From: Saprolegnia diclina VS20
Lineage: Eukaryota > Oomycota > Saprolegniomycetes > Saprolegniales > Saprolegniaceae
NCBI RefSeq assembly: GCF_000281045.1
Contig: NW_008246212.1
Location: 68,132-88,291, forward strand
Direction of reading: 5' to 3'
DNA: 20,160 bases
The position numbers and the translations under genes are program-made. Each line of letters starts with the position of its first letter. Within the stretch, counting starts at the first letter, position 1. The notes below the pieces were generated by a model that made no database searches, was not told the DNA's origin, and worked only from the letters and a program-made list of their open reading frames with translations. Shown here piece by piece: positions 1 to 11,900 of this stretch.

Positions 1-4
1 TTGA

Positions 5-1457
5 TGCAAAGCGCGTGTCGGGGCCTACGAGGTTTTCGAAGAGAGCGAATCCGAGTCGGACCCGTATATCGAGTTGAGCGACGTCGAGATGAACGAGGGA
101 AGCATGCACTAAACGCGCGTCGAGACGCTGCGCTGGGTTGACGAGCGCAACCAGCGTGTACATTTGTCATCGATCCGCATCGAACTCGCGGCAGAAAGTG
201 TCAATGACACGGACGACATCTTTGGAGCATGGCGCCGTCGAAGCGCATTCTCAAAACGTGCACTGGCAACGTTGGCCCAACAGTTGACTTCTTGTACCAC
301 AGCACGCTGCTGGTTTTCTGGCTACGGGCTCGCAGTCTGGAAGCCCTTGGCTACGGCCGTGCGTTGACTCGTCTGCAGTCGCTGCTTGACACTGGCGACG
401 AAGGCGCTGCCGACGCGTTGCTGGGGCGTATGTCGGCGTTCACCGAGGCACCGACCGTCTCTCAGCTCGCAGCAGCGCTGGAAGCAGCGGCGACGCTCGG
501 TGCTCTTGATCCCGCAGTCGCCATTCTGTGTCGGTAGGCGAAGGCGCCCACGAGATGGTCGTGCAAGTCCGTACCGGCACTGTTATCTCCGATCGCTGCC
601 CTTATCAACTCATGTGCATGGACGGCCGCCTTGCAAGATGGGTGTGCAACTCGGTCGTGCCGGACCTCAACGCTGCCAACGTGGTTCAACTTGCCGCCGC
701 CGCACCCACTGCCGCCAAGACTCTCCTGTTGAAGATCAATACGTCGTTGGTGCGTCTGCCACTGGATTCATTGATCGCGCTGCACGATCTCGATGCCGCT
801 GGGCATTTGCCGTTCGGTCGGTTTTTGCACCTTGTGGAGATGGCGGCGTTGAGCAAAACCGACATGGCGGCACGGGACACACGCGTCATGACAACCGCAG
901 AGCCCAAACCTTCCACAACTTGCAAGACGCCGGCGCTACGACCATTGAACCGTGCGCACTTGGCGGCCATCGCCGCGATTTTGCTCTCGAAGCCCCGGGC
1001 TGCACCCGTATTTGTGCACTCACATTGCCAAAGCGCCGACGAGTCCTTTGTACCACTTGTTTTGGAGGCGGCGTGGCACCTCGCCGAGACGCCCATGTAC
1101 GCGGATCTCGTTCGTCACCGTCCGAGCTTGCTGCCGGACGTCGACGACCAGCCACCGGTGGAGTTGTGGTGCCAACCGAATGCGCACTTGCCAGCGTACC
1201 CACGCGTGGAGGCCTTTCTCCGCGACCCCAAGCGGGAGACAACGGAGCACGGCTTCAGCAACACGGGCATCTACTTCGCAGCCACGTACTTTGGCCCCAG
1301 CATCAACGCGACCTCGGACGCGAGCTCAGAGGCGACGCCCTTTCGCGCCGGGAAGGCTGCATGCTGCAGCATTGCCAAGACGACCGCATTCTACGCTGTG
1401 GCACTTGAAACGTGGACGAAGCGCCGCGACGAGGCGTCGGCCTGCACCAGACTTTGA
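5..1457 (+). pseudogene. Decayed protein-coding gene of unknown function
   Basis: Protein-like sequence runs through three frames. From position 5 a frame reads an acidic stretch (EESESESDPYIELSDVEM), meets TAA at 110-112, and continues sensibly in the same frame (VETLRWVDERNQRVH) to about 285. The sense then moves to the frame open over 229-537 (LLVFWLRARSLEALGYGRA), and near 525-540 to the frame that stops at 1457. That last frame has no ATG at its beginning, only GTG. The C-terminal part contains LPAYPRVEAFLRDP followed by a domain-like region ending near AKTTAFYAVALETW. I do not recognise the family. No GT-AG pair of the size used by neighbouring genes clearly repairs the frame changes, so I infer a pseudogene. 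Sequencing errors or missed introns remain possible. The gene probably begins to the left of the window. Confidence 0.6.
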
Positions 1458-1583
1458 AACCGATTCAGCAATCATCGGAATTGCGCAAACCATGCAGTTG
1501 CTACTAGCAACAGATCAGCAAGCATTTTGTGAGGGTACATCATGAATGCTTTTTTGGTTTTATATAAGAGGTGTCGTCGACAA

Positions 1584-4500
1584 CTAGAGCGTGAGCCCGA
1601 GGTACGACCGCTCAAACGTGTAGTCACCGTCGTTCGGGATGAGCGGGTACGCAGGCGTGAGCGCGTCCTGCGCGTACATGTAGAGCGAGTTGTAGATCTT
1701 CCAGTAGACCTCGCGCACGCGTCGCGCGGGGTGGAAGAGCCCCTGGAGGCAAAACTGCAGAATGACATGCGCACCAAGCGCGACGCGGCAGCCCTCGATC
1801 GCGTCAAAGACGGCGCCAATGACGTGTGGCGACGTCTCAAAGATGTTAGGCCACACAAAGTTGAGCAAGTGGATCACCGCGTCTTCGCAGCCAAGGCCCG
1901 CGACACCGAGTGCGAGGTGCTTGACCGTCGTCGCCGCCGTCTGCCGATGCACAAGGTCGCGGTCCATGAGCGCGTCTTGCAGCAACGGAGTGACCGCGTA
2001 GATGTAGTCCTTGCCCATTTCGCCAATGTACTCGAACATGAACGAGAAGGCCTTGAGGACACCATTCTGGACGTTGAGCTCTGGCACGCGGTACTCGTTC
2101 ATGAGCGCAGGGATGACGGTGAACGGCGAGCACGTCTCGGCCACGATCGCAATCGCGACCGTTGTGCAAACGCGGTTCTGACGCTCTTGCACCTTGAGAT
2201 TGTTGAGAAGCGTGTGGAGCACGTCTTGGGGGCCAATCGCCTTGGCAATGTACCCAAATGTGTTGACAGCCGCGCGGCGAATGCCCTTCTTGTGGGCCTT
2301 GAGCATCTCGAGGAGCTCAAAGCAGATGCGCATCCACTCGCGCGCCGAGACGAGCTCCGCGCCGCGATCTGCGATACGCCCGACGAGGTCGATGCAGTTT
2401 TCCTGCACTTTTTCATGGCGGTTCTTGAGGATCGGCGTCAGTCGCGGCAAGAGGTCCTTGATCGGCGGCGTCATCTTGGCCATACCAATGACGTTGACGA
2501 TGGCCTTGAGCGCACCCAGGATCGACCCGAGGACCTCTGGGTACTCTTCACCGAGGTACTCGTACAAGACGACGCCCATGTGACCCATGAGCTGCTCCTG
2601 GTCGCACGTCTTCATGACGACCGCAATGCGGTTGATGAGATCTGCGGCTTGCATGCGCACCTTCGCAGGCTTGTTGTTGAGGCGCCACTTGATCGTACCG
2701 CAGATCTGCGGTAGGTAGTTCTTGGCGCGCAACCCGAGCGCGTTGACGACGACGCCAAAGCCGTTGAGCATCGTGGACGTGTCGTCCGCCGTCTGCTCTT
2801 GAAAAGCAAAGAGGAGGCCGTCGATGAGCTTCTCCTCAAGGTCCGTGTCGATGTCGGTCACGCCAAGGTTCTGCACAATGTTGTCGATTGCCTCCATGAC
2901 CATTCGCCGGTATGGCTCGCTCTCGTCCTTGAGGTCGTCGACGACACGTCCGACAATTTCGGAGGCGCCCACCGCGTTGGCGAGCGCGACGGTCGTTTCG
3001 ACGAGCTGCTTGTAGTTGCGCTTGTCGAGCGCCATGCGGCGGACCCAAAAGTGCCGGAAAAAGTCGGGCAGCACGTGGCTCTTGACGTACGACGGCGCGA
3101 CGCCCTCGGTGGCGACGCACTGCTGGACGACCTTGAGCACAATCTTCTTCATCTCTTCATCCGGCGACTGGAACTCACGGATGAGGATCACCATGCTCTC
3201 GCGCGTGTAGTAGTTGGCGCAGTTGGCGTCCATGAGCGGAATGATGTACCCGATCGCCTTGAGGAAGGCTGCGAGGCCCTTGCCCCGGTGCTGGCGGATG
3301 CCCTTCCAGAGGGGCCGAATGACCGAGTCGAACGACTCAATACCGTACGGGTGAGCGGCCTCGGCAAGTGCAGCCAGCGAGAGCGCCGTGATCGTGCGCA
3401 CCTTTTGCTGGTCGTCGACGAGACCGTGGCCAACGCACTCGACGAGGTGCTTCAAATGCGGGAGCACCGCGCAGCCCATAAGAATCGCAATCTGCTGCAC
3501 AATCTTGATACCCGTATGGCGCGCCTCCCAAGACTTGCGCGAATTGCACACGGCCTTGAGGAAGGGCAGCAGCGCTGGAATCCCGAGAGCCGACGCCACG
3601 ACCGCAAACGCCCGCGCCGTCGTGTTGCGCACGTACTCGTCGGCGTTGTCAATGTCGGGACGCATCGTCGAGATCATCGTCGCGAGACCCGCGGCCTTGG
3701 AGAGGTTCGAGATGATTTCGCGGCCCTCAACACGCGCGTAGTAGTCTTCGTCAATGAGCAGCGGCTCGATGACGACGAGGATCTTGTGCACGAACGGCCG
3801 GACAAGGTCGTCGAGCTTGTACAGAATGCGGTCAATGACCTTGACCAGCAAGTGGCGCTCCTGGTCCTCCAGCGTCGGCGCCATGAGCAGCGGCAAAATC
3901 TGGTTGAAGAGCGGCCCCGCGCCGAGCTCGCGCGCCTTGTCTGTAAGCTGGCGCAGCGCCGTCTTGCGCTGGGGTGGTGTCCCGTTCTTGATTTTGAGGA
4001 GAAGCCGCATGATCTTGCGCTCCTTGACTGTCTCGGCGTCGAGCGCCTCGTCGTCGACCTCTTCCATGAGCTTCCCAAAGTACTGGTAGTCCTCGGGCTT
4101 GATGAACGGCATGTCGCCACCCGATGGCGTTTGCGGCACCGCGAGGCCATAGTCCGAGACACCACCGGGAGTGGACGCTGCAATCGAGAACCCCGGCGTC
4201 TGGCCCATTGGCGTCGGCGTCGCCATGAGCTTGCGCGAAGGTGTTCGGATCGGCATGTAGTTGGCTGGCGGGTCCAAGATCTTGTACCCGGACGTTGGGA
4301 ACATTGCGTCCAGCTCCTCGTCGGTCAGCGGCCGGTTGCGCTCATCGATCTCGCGCTCCCAGCGCAGACGCTGAGCAACCTCGGGCGTGATTTGCGACGA
4401 CAAAAAGTGCGTGCCGCCGGGCGTCATCATGATACCGGGTGTTTGTCCACCCGGTTGCTCAGGCATGGGCGTCTCGTCCCAGCGCGACCGCTTCCGGCCG

Positions 4501-5288
4501 GGCGTCGGGGTCACGCCGCCGTAGTCGCTCGTCCGCGCCTGCTGCGGAGTTTCGTCCCACTTGGTTGACGAGGACGATGCTGCTGGCGCAGCGCTGGTCG
4601 TACCGGCCGGAGCGGGGGTTTCGTCCCATCGGTTCTTCTTCGGTGTCGCCGCCGGGGTTGCGTCCCAGCGCGAGGCCACAGGCGTGGCCGCGGCAGCGCT
4701 CTTGTCAAGGCCTTCGTTGTCAGAGCGGTCCCACTCGGACGCCGACTCATCCGTAGTCGCACCTTCCGCGTTCGAAGACGAGCCCGCGTCGTCCCATCGC
4801 CGGCGCTTCTTCTTCGCCGCCTCTTCGACCGCAATCTCTTCTTCCTCCTGACGCTTCTTACGGATCTTGCGCATTACCTCTTCGCGCTCGGCGTCCAGCT
4901 GCTGGCTGTGCATGATTTCACGATAGCTCTTGGCGGCGCCGTCCTTGCCGCCTCCAAACGCATCCGCGCGTTCCGGCGACAGCATGCGATCGAAGCGCCG
5001 CTTCGTATACGCGTTCTCGCGGTCCACGATCTTGGTGTTGACCATGCCCGAGCCATTGGCTTCGCGACGCTCCTTGTCCTCGAACGGATTGTAGTCCTCG
5101 TCGATGAGGCCGTCCGCGGGGCCGTGGCCGCGCTTGGCCTGCGCCCGCGGGTCCGCCTTCTCATCTTCCTCGTCATCCAGCGTCCGCGAGTAGCCCGCGA
5201 ACTTGTCCGTGCCCATGCCTCCGTAGAGGTCCGCGTCAAAGTGCGTGCCCGCCGACGTGAGCGCGATGCGGTCCTTCTCGTCCGCCAT
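1584..5288 (-). CDS. SF3B1: Splicing factor 3B subunit 1 (SF3B1/SF3b155), complete
   Basis: This is the large HEAT-repeat scaffold of the SF3b complex in the U2 snRNP; it holds the branch-point adenosine pocket during spliceosome assembly in the nucleus. I place the start at the ATG at 5288 ([10 protein letters not shown]), which gives 1234 residues against 1304 in human. An upstream in-frame ATG at 5336 would add 16 unconserved residues. Residues 1-420 are disordered: a basic KKKRRRW stretch near 160, then W-containing U2AF-homology ligand motifs (RWDDAG, SRWDATP, NRWDETP, KWDETP, SRWDETP) between about 164 and 273, many followed by TP phosphorylation sites. The [12 protein letters not shown] and DEELDAMFP motifs near 310-330 lie in the SF3B6/p14-binding region. 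Residues from about 420 to the end are HEAT repeats, nearly identical to human over long runs ([38 protein letters not shown]). The gene has no introns. It diverges from the myosin gene. Confidence 0.97.
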   Translation of the reverse strand: MADEKDRIALTSAGTHFDADLYGGMGTDKFAGYSRTLDDEEDEKADPRAQAKRGHGPADGLIDEDYNPFEDKERREANGSGMVNTKIVDRENAYTKRRFDRMLSPERADAFGGGKDGAAKSYREIMHSQQLDAEREEVMRKIRKKRQEEEEIAVEEAAKKKRRRWDDAGSSSNAEGATTDESASEWDRSDNEGLDKSAAAATPVASRWDATPAATPKKNRWDETPAPAGTTSAAPAASSSSTKWDETPQQARTSDYGGVTPTPGRKRSRWDETPMPEQPGGQTPGIMMTPGGTHFLSSQITPEVAQRLRWEREIDERNRPLTDEELDAMFPTSGYKILDPPANYMPIRTPSRKLMATPTPMGQTPGFSIAASTPGGVSDYGLAVPQTPSGGDMPFIKPEDYQYFGKLMEEVDDEALDAETVKERKIMRLLLKIKNGTPPQRKTALRQLTDKARELGAGPLFNQILPLLMAPTLEDQERHLLVKVIDRILYKLDDLVRPFVHKILVVIEPLLIDEDYYARVEGREIISNLSKAAGLATMISTMRPDIDNADEYVRNTTARAFAVVASALGIPALLPFLKAVCNSRKSWEARHTGIKIVQQIAILMGCAVLPHLKHLVECVGHGLVDDQQKVRTITALSLAALAEAAHPYGIESFDSVIRPLWKGIRQHRGKGLAAFLKAIGYIIPLMDANCANYYTRESMVILIREFQSPDEEMKKIVLKVVQQCVATEGVAPSYVKSHVLPDFFRHFWVRRMALDKRNYKQLVETTVALANAVGASEIVGRVVDDLKDESEPYRRMVMEAIDNIVQNLGVTDIDTDLEEKLIDGLLFAFQEQTADDTSTMLNGFGVVVNALGLRAKNYLPQICGTIKWRLNNKPAKVRMQAADLINRIAVVMKTCDQEQLMGHMGVVLYEYLGEEYPEVLGSILGALKAIVNVIGMAKMTPPIKDLLPRLTPILKNRHEKVQENCIDLVGRIADRGAELVSAREWMRICFELLEMLKAHKKGIRRAAVNTFGYIAKAIGPQDVLHTLLNNLKVQERQNRVCTTVAIAIVAETCSPFTVIPALMNEYRVPELNVQNGVLKAFSFMFEYIGEMGKDYIYAVTPLLQDALMDRDLVHRQTAATTVKHLALGVAGLGCEDAVIHLLNFVWPNIFETSPHVIGAVFDAIEGCRVALGAHVILQFCLQGLFHPARRVREVYWKIYNSLYMYAQDALTPAYPLIPNDGDYTFERSYLGLTL

Positions 5289-5919
5289 GCTTCCTGCTAC
5301 TGGGCTATTTAATGCTCCCCGTCGCTCTCCATACAAACATCCAATGAAACCACGTCATTTTATTCGGCTCGGGATCTGTGTGGTCTCTGGAACTGGACCA
5401 CTTTTGGCCAATGGCAGTGCGCGACGGCTATTCTTACCGCGCAGATTACGCTCTTTCCACAGAAAATTACGTAGCCTCATGCGTTAAGAATGCCCAGTTG
5501 TCTTGTATACCGGAACACACAGCAGTGGACAGGCATCACTGCGGCGCAGAGTGACTGCGGCGCTCGTCAGCGAAGAATTGAGAACATAATTCCTACTCTT
5601 CGTTGGAATGGACGGCAGCCTCAAATCGAGGTGAAGCGGTTCCTCAATCATGCAGCTGCGCACCTGCTATCGACAGACCGAGCGTCGCGTGCAACCCCTT
5701 TATGTATTAATTCGTGGCAAGTGGACGCCATGACCAGTTGGATGCAACGCCTCTGCTTGTCCGCGTCTAATTCGTACATTAAAATAAGTTGTCGCGCATG
5801 TAGCTTGGTGAATGTATGTGAAATTGCGAAACCGTAAAAAAGAAAGCGGCTGCCTTCTTTGGCGGACGCTCTGTGGTTGGTTATTTTTCGTCGTCCGTGG
5901 GGCTCGTTGAGGAGGCAGC
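5289..5919. promoter_or_regulatory. Divergent intergenic region between SF3B1 and the myosin gene
   Basis: These 631 bp separate two genes transcribed away from each other, so both promoters should lie here. I see no convincing protein in it. On the SF3B1 side an AT-rich TTAAATAG lies about 20 nt upstream of its ATG. On the myosin side a T-rich GGTTATTTTTCG lies about 40 nt upstream of the ATG at 5920. I did not find a clean oomycete Inr (YCAYTYY) next to either start. The promoter role is inferred from gene orientation. Confidence 0.45.
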
Positions 5920-8900
5920 ATGGCCAGCAAGGCGAAGACGGCCAAGCGGGCCGAGCGCCTGAAGAAGGCCAAGGCCGCGAAGGAGTCCAGCGCGGACCTC
6001 TCGTGGCAGATCGACGACCTGCTCACGCTCTCGGACCTCTCGGAGGAGAACCTACTGCGTAGCCTCCACAGCCGCTACGAGCATGACCTCATCTACACGT
6101 TCGTGGGCCCGATCCTCATTAGCATCAATCCGTACCGGGTCATCGACGACATCTACTCTGACGCGACGATGGATCTGTACCACAAGACGAGCGGCGGCAG
6201 CAAGCCGCACGTTTTTGCGACTGTCAAGGCCGCGTACGAAGAGCTCGTCCTCTCAGACGTCACCAAGCCCAGTGACCAGAGCATCATCATCAGCGGTGAA
6301 AGCGGTGCCGGGAAGACCGAGACGACCAAGGTCATCATGCGCTACCTGGCGCGAGTCGCAAGTGGCCAATCCTCGGGCGCCGCGACTGAAGGCTCGCTCG
6401 AGCAAAAGGTCCTTGATTCGAACCCGCTCCTCGAGTCGTTTGGTAACGCCAAGACGCTCCGCAACGACAACTCGTCGCGCTTCGGCAAGTTTATCGAGAT
6501 CCAGTTCGACCGCCACGGCAAGATTGGCGGCGCCGAGATCATGAACTTCCTTCTCGAGAAGACGCGCATCGTGACTCAGAACATTGGCGAGCGCAATTAC
6601 CACATCTTCTACCAGCTGCTTGCGGGTGCCGACGCCGCGACGAAGTCGCAATTACACCTCACGCGCCCGGAGGACTACGACTACCTCCGAAAGAGCGAGT
6701 GTTATGTCATCCCGTCCAAGTATGCCATTCCTCCGATCCCCATACGCTGGGTACTCATGTATTTTGATGTGTTAGAGACGATGAGCACGAGTTTGAGATC
6801 ACGCGTCGCTGCCTCGGCAACATTGGCATCTCGCAAGAGCTCCAGGACAATGTGTTTGCAATGCTGGTACGTACATATTCTTACGTACCTATCTCATGAA
6901 CACGTCATCTAGGCGGCGATCTTGCACCTCGGCAACGTCGACTTCAAGGTCGAGCAAGAGACGTGCGTACCGCTCAACGCCACCACGCTCGAGACCATGT
7001 CGTGGATCGCGGACCTCCTTCAAGTATCCAAGGACGCGCTCCGCAACGCGCTTTGCAACCGACAGCTCTTTGTCGGCGGCAAGGTCATCATCCAGACACA
7101 GGACGCGAACCAGGCCCGCGACAAACGCGACGCGCTCGCCAAGACTATTTACTCGTCGCTCTTCCTCTGGCTCGTGATGGAGCTCAACCGGACGATCTCC
7201 GAGCCGTCGCGCAAGTGGGGCTTCATTGGCGTGCTGGATATCTACGGCTTTGAGAAGTTTGACTGGAACACGTTCGAGCAGCTCTGCATCAACTTTACCA
7301 ACGAGAAGCTCCAGCGGCACTTTAACCAGCACATGCTCGAAGTCGAGCAAGTCGAGTACACGAAGGAGGGCATTGACTGGACGCACATCAAGTTCCAGGA
7401 CAACCAAACGACGCTCGAGCTCCTCGAGGGCAAGCCGAATGGCAAGCCTGGCGTCTTCATCGCGCTCGACGACGTGTGGCGTACGAAGGGCGAGGAGGCC
7501 AACCGCAAGTTTGTGAGCTACCTCCACGCGACGTTTGGCGGTAACGCAGCCCACGAGTCGTATATCCAGCCCAAGGTCGACGCCGCGTACAGCTTTGGCA
7601 TCAAGCACTACGCTGGGGACGTCATTTACGATGCGTCTGGCTTCAACGACAAAAACAATGAAGATCTGAACGACGATATGAAGGAGCTCATCAAGCAGTC
7701 GGGCAGCGACTGGCTCAAGACGATCGTCGACAACAGCCTCCAGAGCACGGAGGCGGTATCGCGCCGCGTGTCTGCCAAGCCTGCCGCTGTCTCTCGCCGC
7801 CCGTCCGAGCTCCCAAGCGACAAGAAGACGCGTACGCTGCGCGAAGTGAGTGTCGGTGCACAGTTCCGGTACCAGCTTCAAGAGCTGATGGCAAAGATCT
7901 CGGCCGCAACGCCGCGCTACATTCGCTGTATCAAGCCCAACGAGGAGAAGCGGCCGATGGCGATGGACGGTGCGCAGTGCGTGCGCCAGCTCAAGTACTC
8001 TGGCATGATGGAGGCGATCCAGATCCGCCAAAAGGGCTTCGGCTTGCGCGAGGAGCACGATACGTTCTTTTACGACTTTCTTGCACTCGACCCGGCCGCC
8101 GAGGACATCCACGAGCTCGTCGCGAGCATTTCCGAGATGCTCAACGAAGGCAAGGACCAGTGGCAAATGGGTAGCACCAAGATCTTTCTCAAGCGGTCCG
8201 TCGCGGAAAAGCTCAAGCGCCTCAAGATGCTGCGCGAGATCTCGGCCGCTCGCACGCTTCAGCGCGGGTACCACATCTGGAAGCGCACTCAGTGCGCGAT
8301 CAAGATCCAAAGCGCCGTGCGCTCGTGGCGGGCGCAAAAGGAGCTCGGGCTCCTGCGGTCCGCGGCCTACACCGTCATGAAGATGGCCCGAGGTTTTGCC
8401 GCGCGCTCCAAGTACAAGCGCCTCGTCGTCGTCCACCGTGAGCGCGTCGCAGCGGCCGTCAAGATCCAAGCGATCGCGCGCGGGTTTGTGATTCGCCAGC
8501 GCGACCTTCTGCATCCGTTCGCGGGCATGGGCGCCAAGGAGCTCGACGCTCGCATCAAGGAAATCGAGGCGGAAATTGCAGTCGCGGCCAAGAAGAAGCA
8601 ATTTGACAAGTGCACGAGTTTGCAAAAGGACTTGGACGCAACGCTCGAAGCGCGCCGGCTCGTGCGCACGCCCAAGGAGGTCGACGCTGAGATTGCCGCA
8701 CTCCATGATGAAATGGATGCGCTCGCACGCCAGAAAAAATACGCCGAGTGCTCGGCACTGCAGACCAAGTTGGACGCGCTCGAGGCCTTTCGGAAGGCAA
8801 TGCCCGAAGACCTCTCGGACCTCGAGCCCGCGGAGCTTGACGCTCGCATCGATTCGCTCAACGCGGAGCTCCAGGCTGCGATGGCCAACCGTCAGTTTGA

Positions 8901-11900
8901 TGCGTGTGGCGCGATCCACGACCGCCTGGATAAGCTCGTCGCGGTGCGCAAGACCAAGCAGACGCCGGCCGAGATGGACATCGAAATTGCGAACCTCACG
9001 GTCGCGCTCCAAACGTCGATGGCCAAGAAGCAGTTTGACAAGTGCGCCTCCATCCAGGCGGATTTGGACGCGGTGACTAAGCGCCGCGCCAAGGCCCAGG
9101 CGCTCTTGCCGCCGCCACCACCGGCCGCGGCACCCGTCGCTGCTGTCGCGACCAAGCCGACGACTGTTGTGAAAGCGACGGCTGCCAAAGCGTCTGCCAA
9201 GTCTGCGTCGGTCGTCATGCCGCGTGCTGCGCCGTCAATCTTGGCGCCAACGGTGAGCGCACCGTCTATCTCGGCAGCGACCGTCTCTGCTCCAGTAATC
9301 AGCGCGCCGTCGGTGGCAGCGCCTACCGTGTCCGTAACGGCGCCGTCGGTCAGCGTCGCGCCCAAGCAGCAGCCCACGATGCCAGCCCTGACAGCGGCTC
9401 CCAGTGCCACGGCACTTGTGCCCGTGGGCTCGCAAGCGCTCGTGGCGCTCGGGTCGCAGGCTATTGTGCCCAAGAACGATCGTCCGCCGCGCCGTCCGCG
9501 CAGCAACTCGAACGACTCGAACGCGTCTTCGCAAGCGATCTCGGTCGTTTCGCGTGCATCCAAGGTCTCCAAGGCGTCGACGACAAAACCCGCCGCGATC
9601 CAAGAGGCTGTAGAAGACATTTCGCGTACAGTCGAGCGCCTTCGGCCAGCCAAGGCTGTGACCGTACCGGAAACAATGTCGGTCAAGGAAGCGGCGGGTG
9701 TCATGAAGTCCAACCGCACAGCCGCCGTGCTGGTCGTCAATAACGCCGGTGGATTGGAAGGCATTCTGTCTGACACGGACGTCACCCGGCGCGTGGTCGG
9801 CCCCGGTCTCGATGCGTCCAAGACGGCTGTCGCGACAGTCATGACGCCCCACCCGAGCTGCGTGACGTCGACGGATAAGGCGACACAGGCACTCAACATG
9901 ATGCTCCAGGGCCGGTTCCGTCATCTCCCCGTGATCGACGCCAACTCGGGCGCCGTTGTTGGTCTACTCAATGTGTCGAAGTGCCTTCATGACGCGATTC
10001 GACGCCTCGAGCATGCACACACAAAAGCGCTGGCGCTTCAGAAGGACCTCAACGCGAGTGGCTCGGCAATGGCGCTCCTAGCGCCGATGCTTGAGAAGAT
10101 GTCGTCGCCGACGCTGTACGACGTCATTGCGCGCGACACGCTTCCGCCTCTCGTACTGGAAGACGACATGCTCGCGGACGTGGTTGCGGCCATGGCTTCG
10201 TCTCGCAAGGCCGCGCTGGTCGTCGACGAGGACAAGCGCCTCATTGGTATTCTGACGCCCAAGGATGTCATGACGCGGGTGATCGCGCCAGGCCTCTCGC
10301 TTACGACGACGCGTGTCTCGAAGGTCATGACTGCTGACCCGGACGCTGCCGTGAGCGGGACGACGATCATGGACGCATTCCACATTATGCACGACGGGCG
10401 CTTCCTCAACTTGCCAATTGTCGACGAGAACGGTGTCGTCGCGGGCCTCACGGACGTATTGAGCCTCGCCGTGCACGCCTTCTCAGCCGGCGACGATGGT
10501 CACATGCTGACGCAGTTTGTGCAAGCGTCTTTCCACCACGGGAGCGACCTGGACGAACTCGCGAGTAACGCCAGTGGCGCGTCGGCATTCTCACGGTCGT
10601 CCAAGCTCTCGCGCCGCACGGACCGGTCGCTCACGTCCAAGCCGACGCCCGTTTCGAGCTTGCGTCCCGCGCCTGCGCACACGATCGTTGAGACGGCGTC
10701 CGTCGCTGACGTGTGCCAGCTCATGCGCGCAAAGCAGACTGATGCAGTCCTCGTGGTTGCTCACGACGGCGGTCTCGTTGGTATCATCACGGACAATGAC
10801 ATTTGCCGCCGCGTCGTGGCGCAGAATCTGAACGCGCGGTCGACGCCCGTCTCGTCGGCAATGACGGCTAACATCAAGTACGTGGGACCCGACGACTCGG
10901 CGCTCGATGCGATGGTCCTCATGCACGAAGGTCACTTCCGACACCTCCCCGTCGTTGACCAGTCGAGTGTCGTCGGCATACTTAGCATTGGCAAGTGTCT
11001 CTTTGACGCAATCAAGCGCATGGAGCAAGCCATGAGTGCGACCGAGGCGCTGCAGCAGTCGCTCGAGCAGCAGTTCAAGGGCCAGATGAAAGGCATGGTC
11101 GGATCGCTCATGGACAAGATGTTCTCGTCGTCGCTGACCTTGTCGTCGCTGCTGCAGACAGACACTGGTGCGCCGGCGCCTATTGTGTCTCGGACGACCA
11201 CCGTCGCCGAGGCTGTCACGCTCATGGCATCGTCTCGCAAGGCTGCGATTGTTGTCGAGAATGGACGGCTTGTCGGTGTCTTCTCACCAAAAGAGCTCGT
11301 GCTGCGCGTCCTTGCGCTTGGGAACGACCCGACGAAAACGATTCTCGGTGACGTCATGCTTGTGGACCCAGAGGTCGGTCTCCCCGATACGCATGCGCTC
11401 GAGGCGATGCAGATCATGCACGAGACCCAAGTGCTCAACCTGCCCGTCGTGAGCCCCACGGGGGCGCTTGTTGGCCTTGTCGATGTGCTCACGATGAGCT
11501 ACGGCTGCTTCAGCATCGTGTACGGCGATAGCCGCGACAAGCTCGAGGAGTTTTGGAACACGACGTTTCAGCTCGAAGCTGCGGCACCGACTCCGCTTCT
11601 CACAGCGCCCGGCCACGGTGCCAACTTGGTGCAGGCGCAGCGCACGGTCGCGAGTTTGCGTCCGTCGAAGGCCATGACGATCCTCGACACGACGTCTGTG
11701 CGAGAGTGCGCCAAGGCCATGGAGCGCCAGGGCGCCGATGCTGCGCTCGTCGTCTCGGGCGCAGGGGCGCTCGTTGGCATTGTCACAAGCACGGATCTCA
11801 CCCGACGCGTCATCTCGCTCAACAAGTCGCCCGACTCGACGTGTATCTCGGCCGCGATGACGCCACAGCCTCAGTTTGTAACCGAAGACGACCCGGCCAT

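Noticed and set aside
386-1408. A 340-residue frame overlapping the decayed gene
   Set aside because: It is Arg/Cys/His-rich, typical of an out-of-frame reading of GC-rich coding DNA. The frame ending at 1457 is more protein-like.
2799-4568. A 589-residue frame antisense to SF3B1 (also 1542-2714, 390 residues)
   Set aside because: Both lie opposite highly conserved SF3B1 HEAT repeats and show no domain; they mirror the sense codon bias.
5288-5336. The upstream ATG of SF3B1 at 5336
   Set aside because: The 16 extra residues ([16 protein letters not shown]) have no counterpart in the family, and the AT-rich promoter-like stretch lies inside them.
6889-9012. A 707-residue open frame antisense to the myosin exon
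   Set aside because: The sense strand has unmistakable motor, IQ and UVR-like sequence. The antisense product is a low-information Leu/Arg/Asp/Val-rich reading produced by GC-rich codon use.
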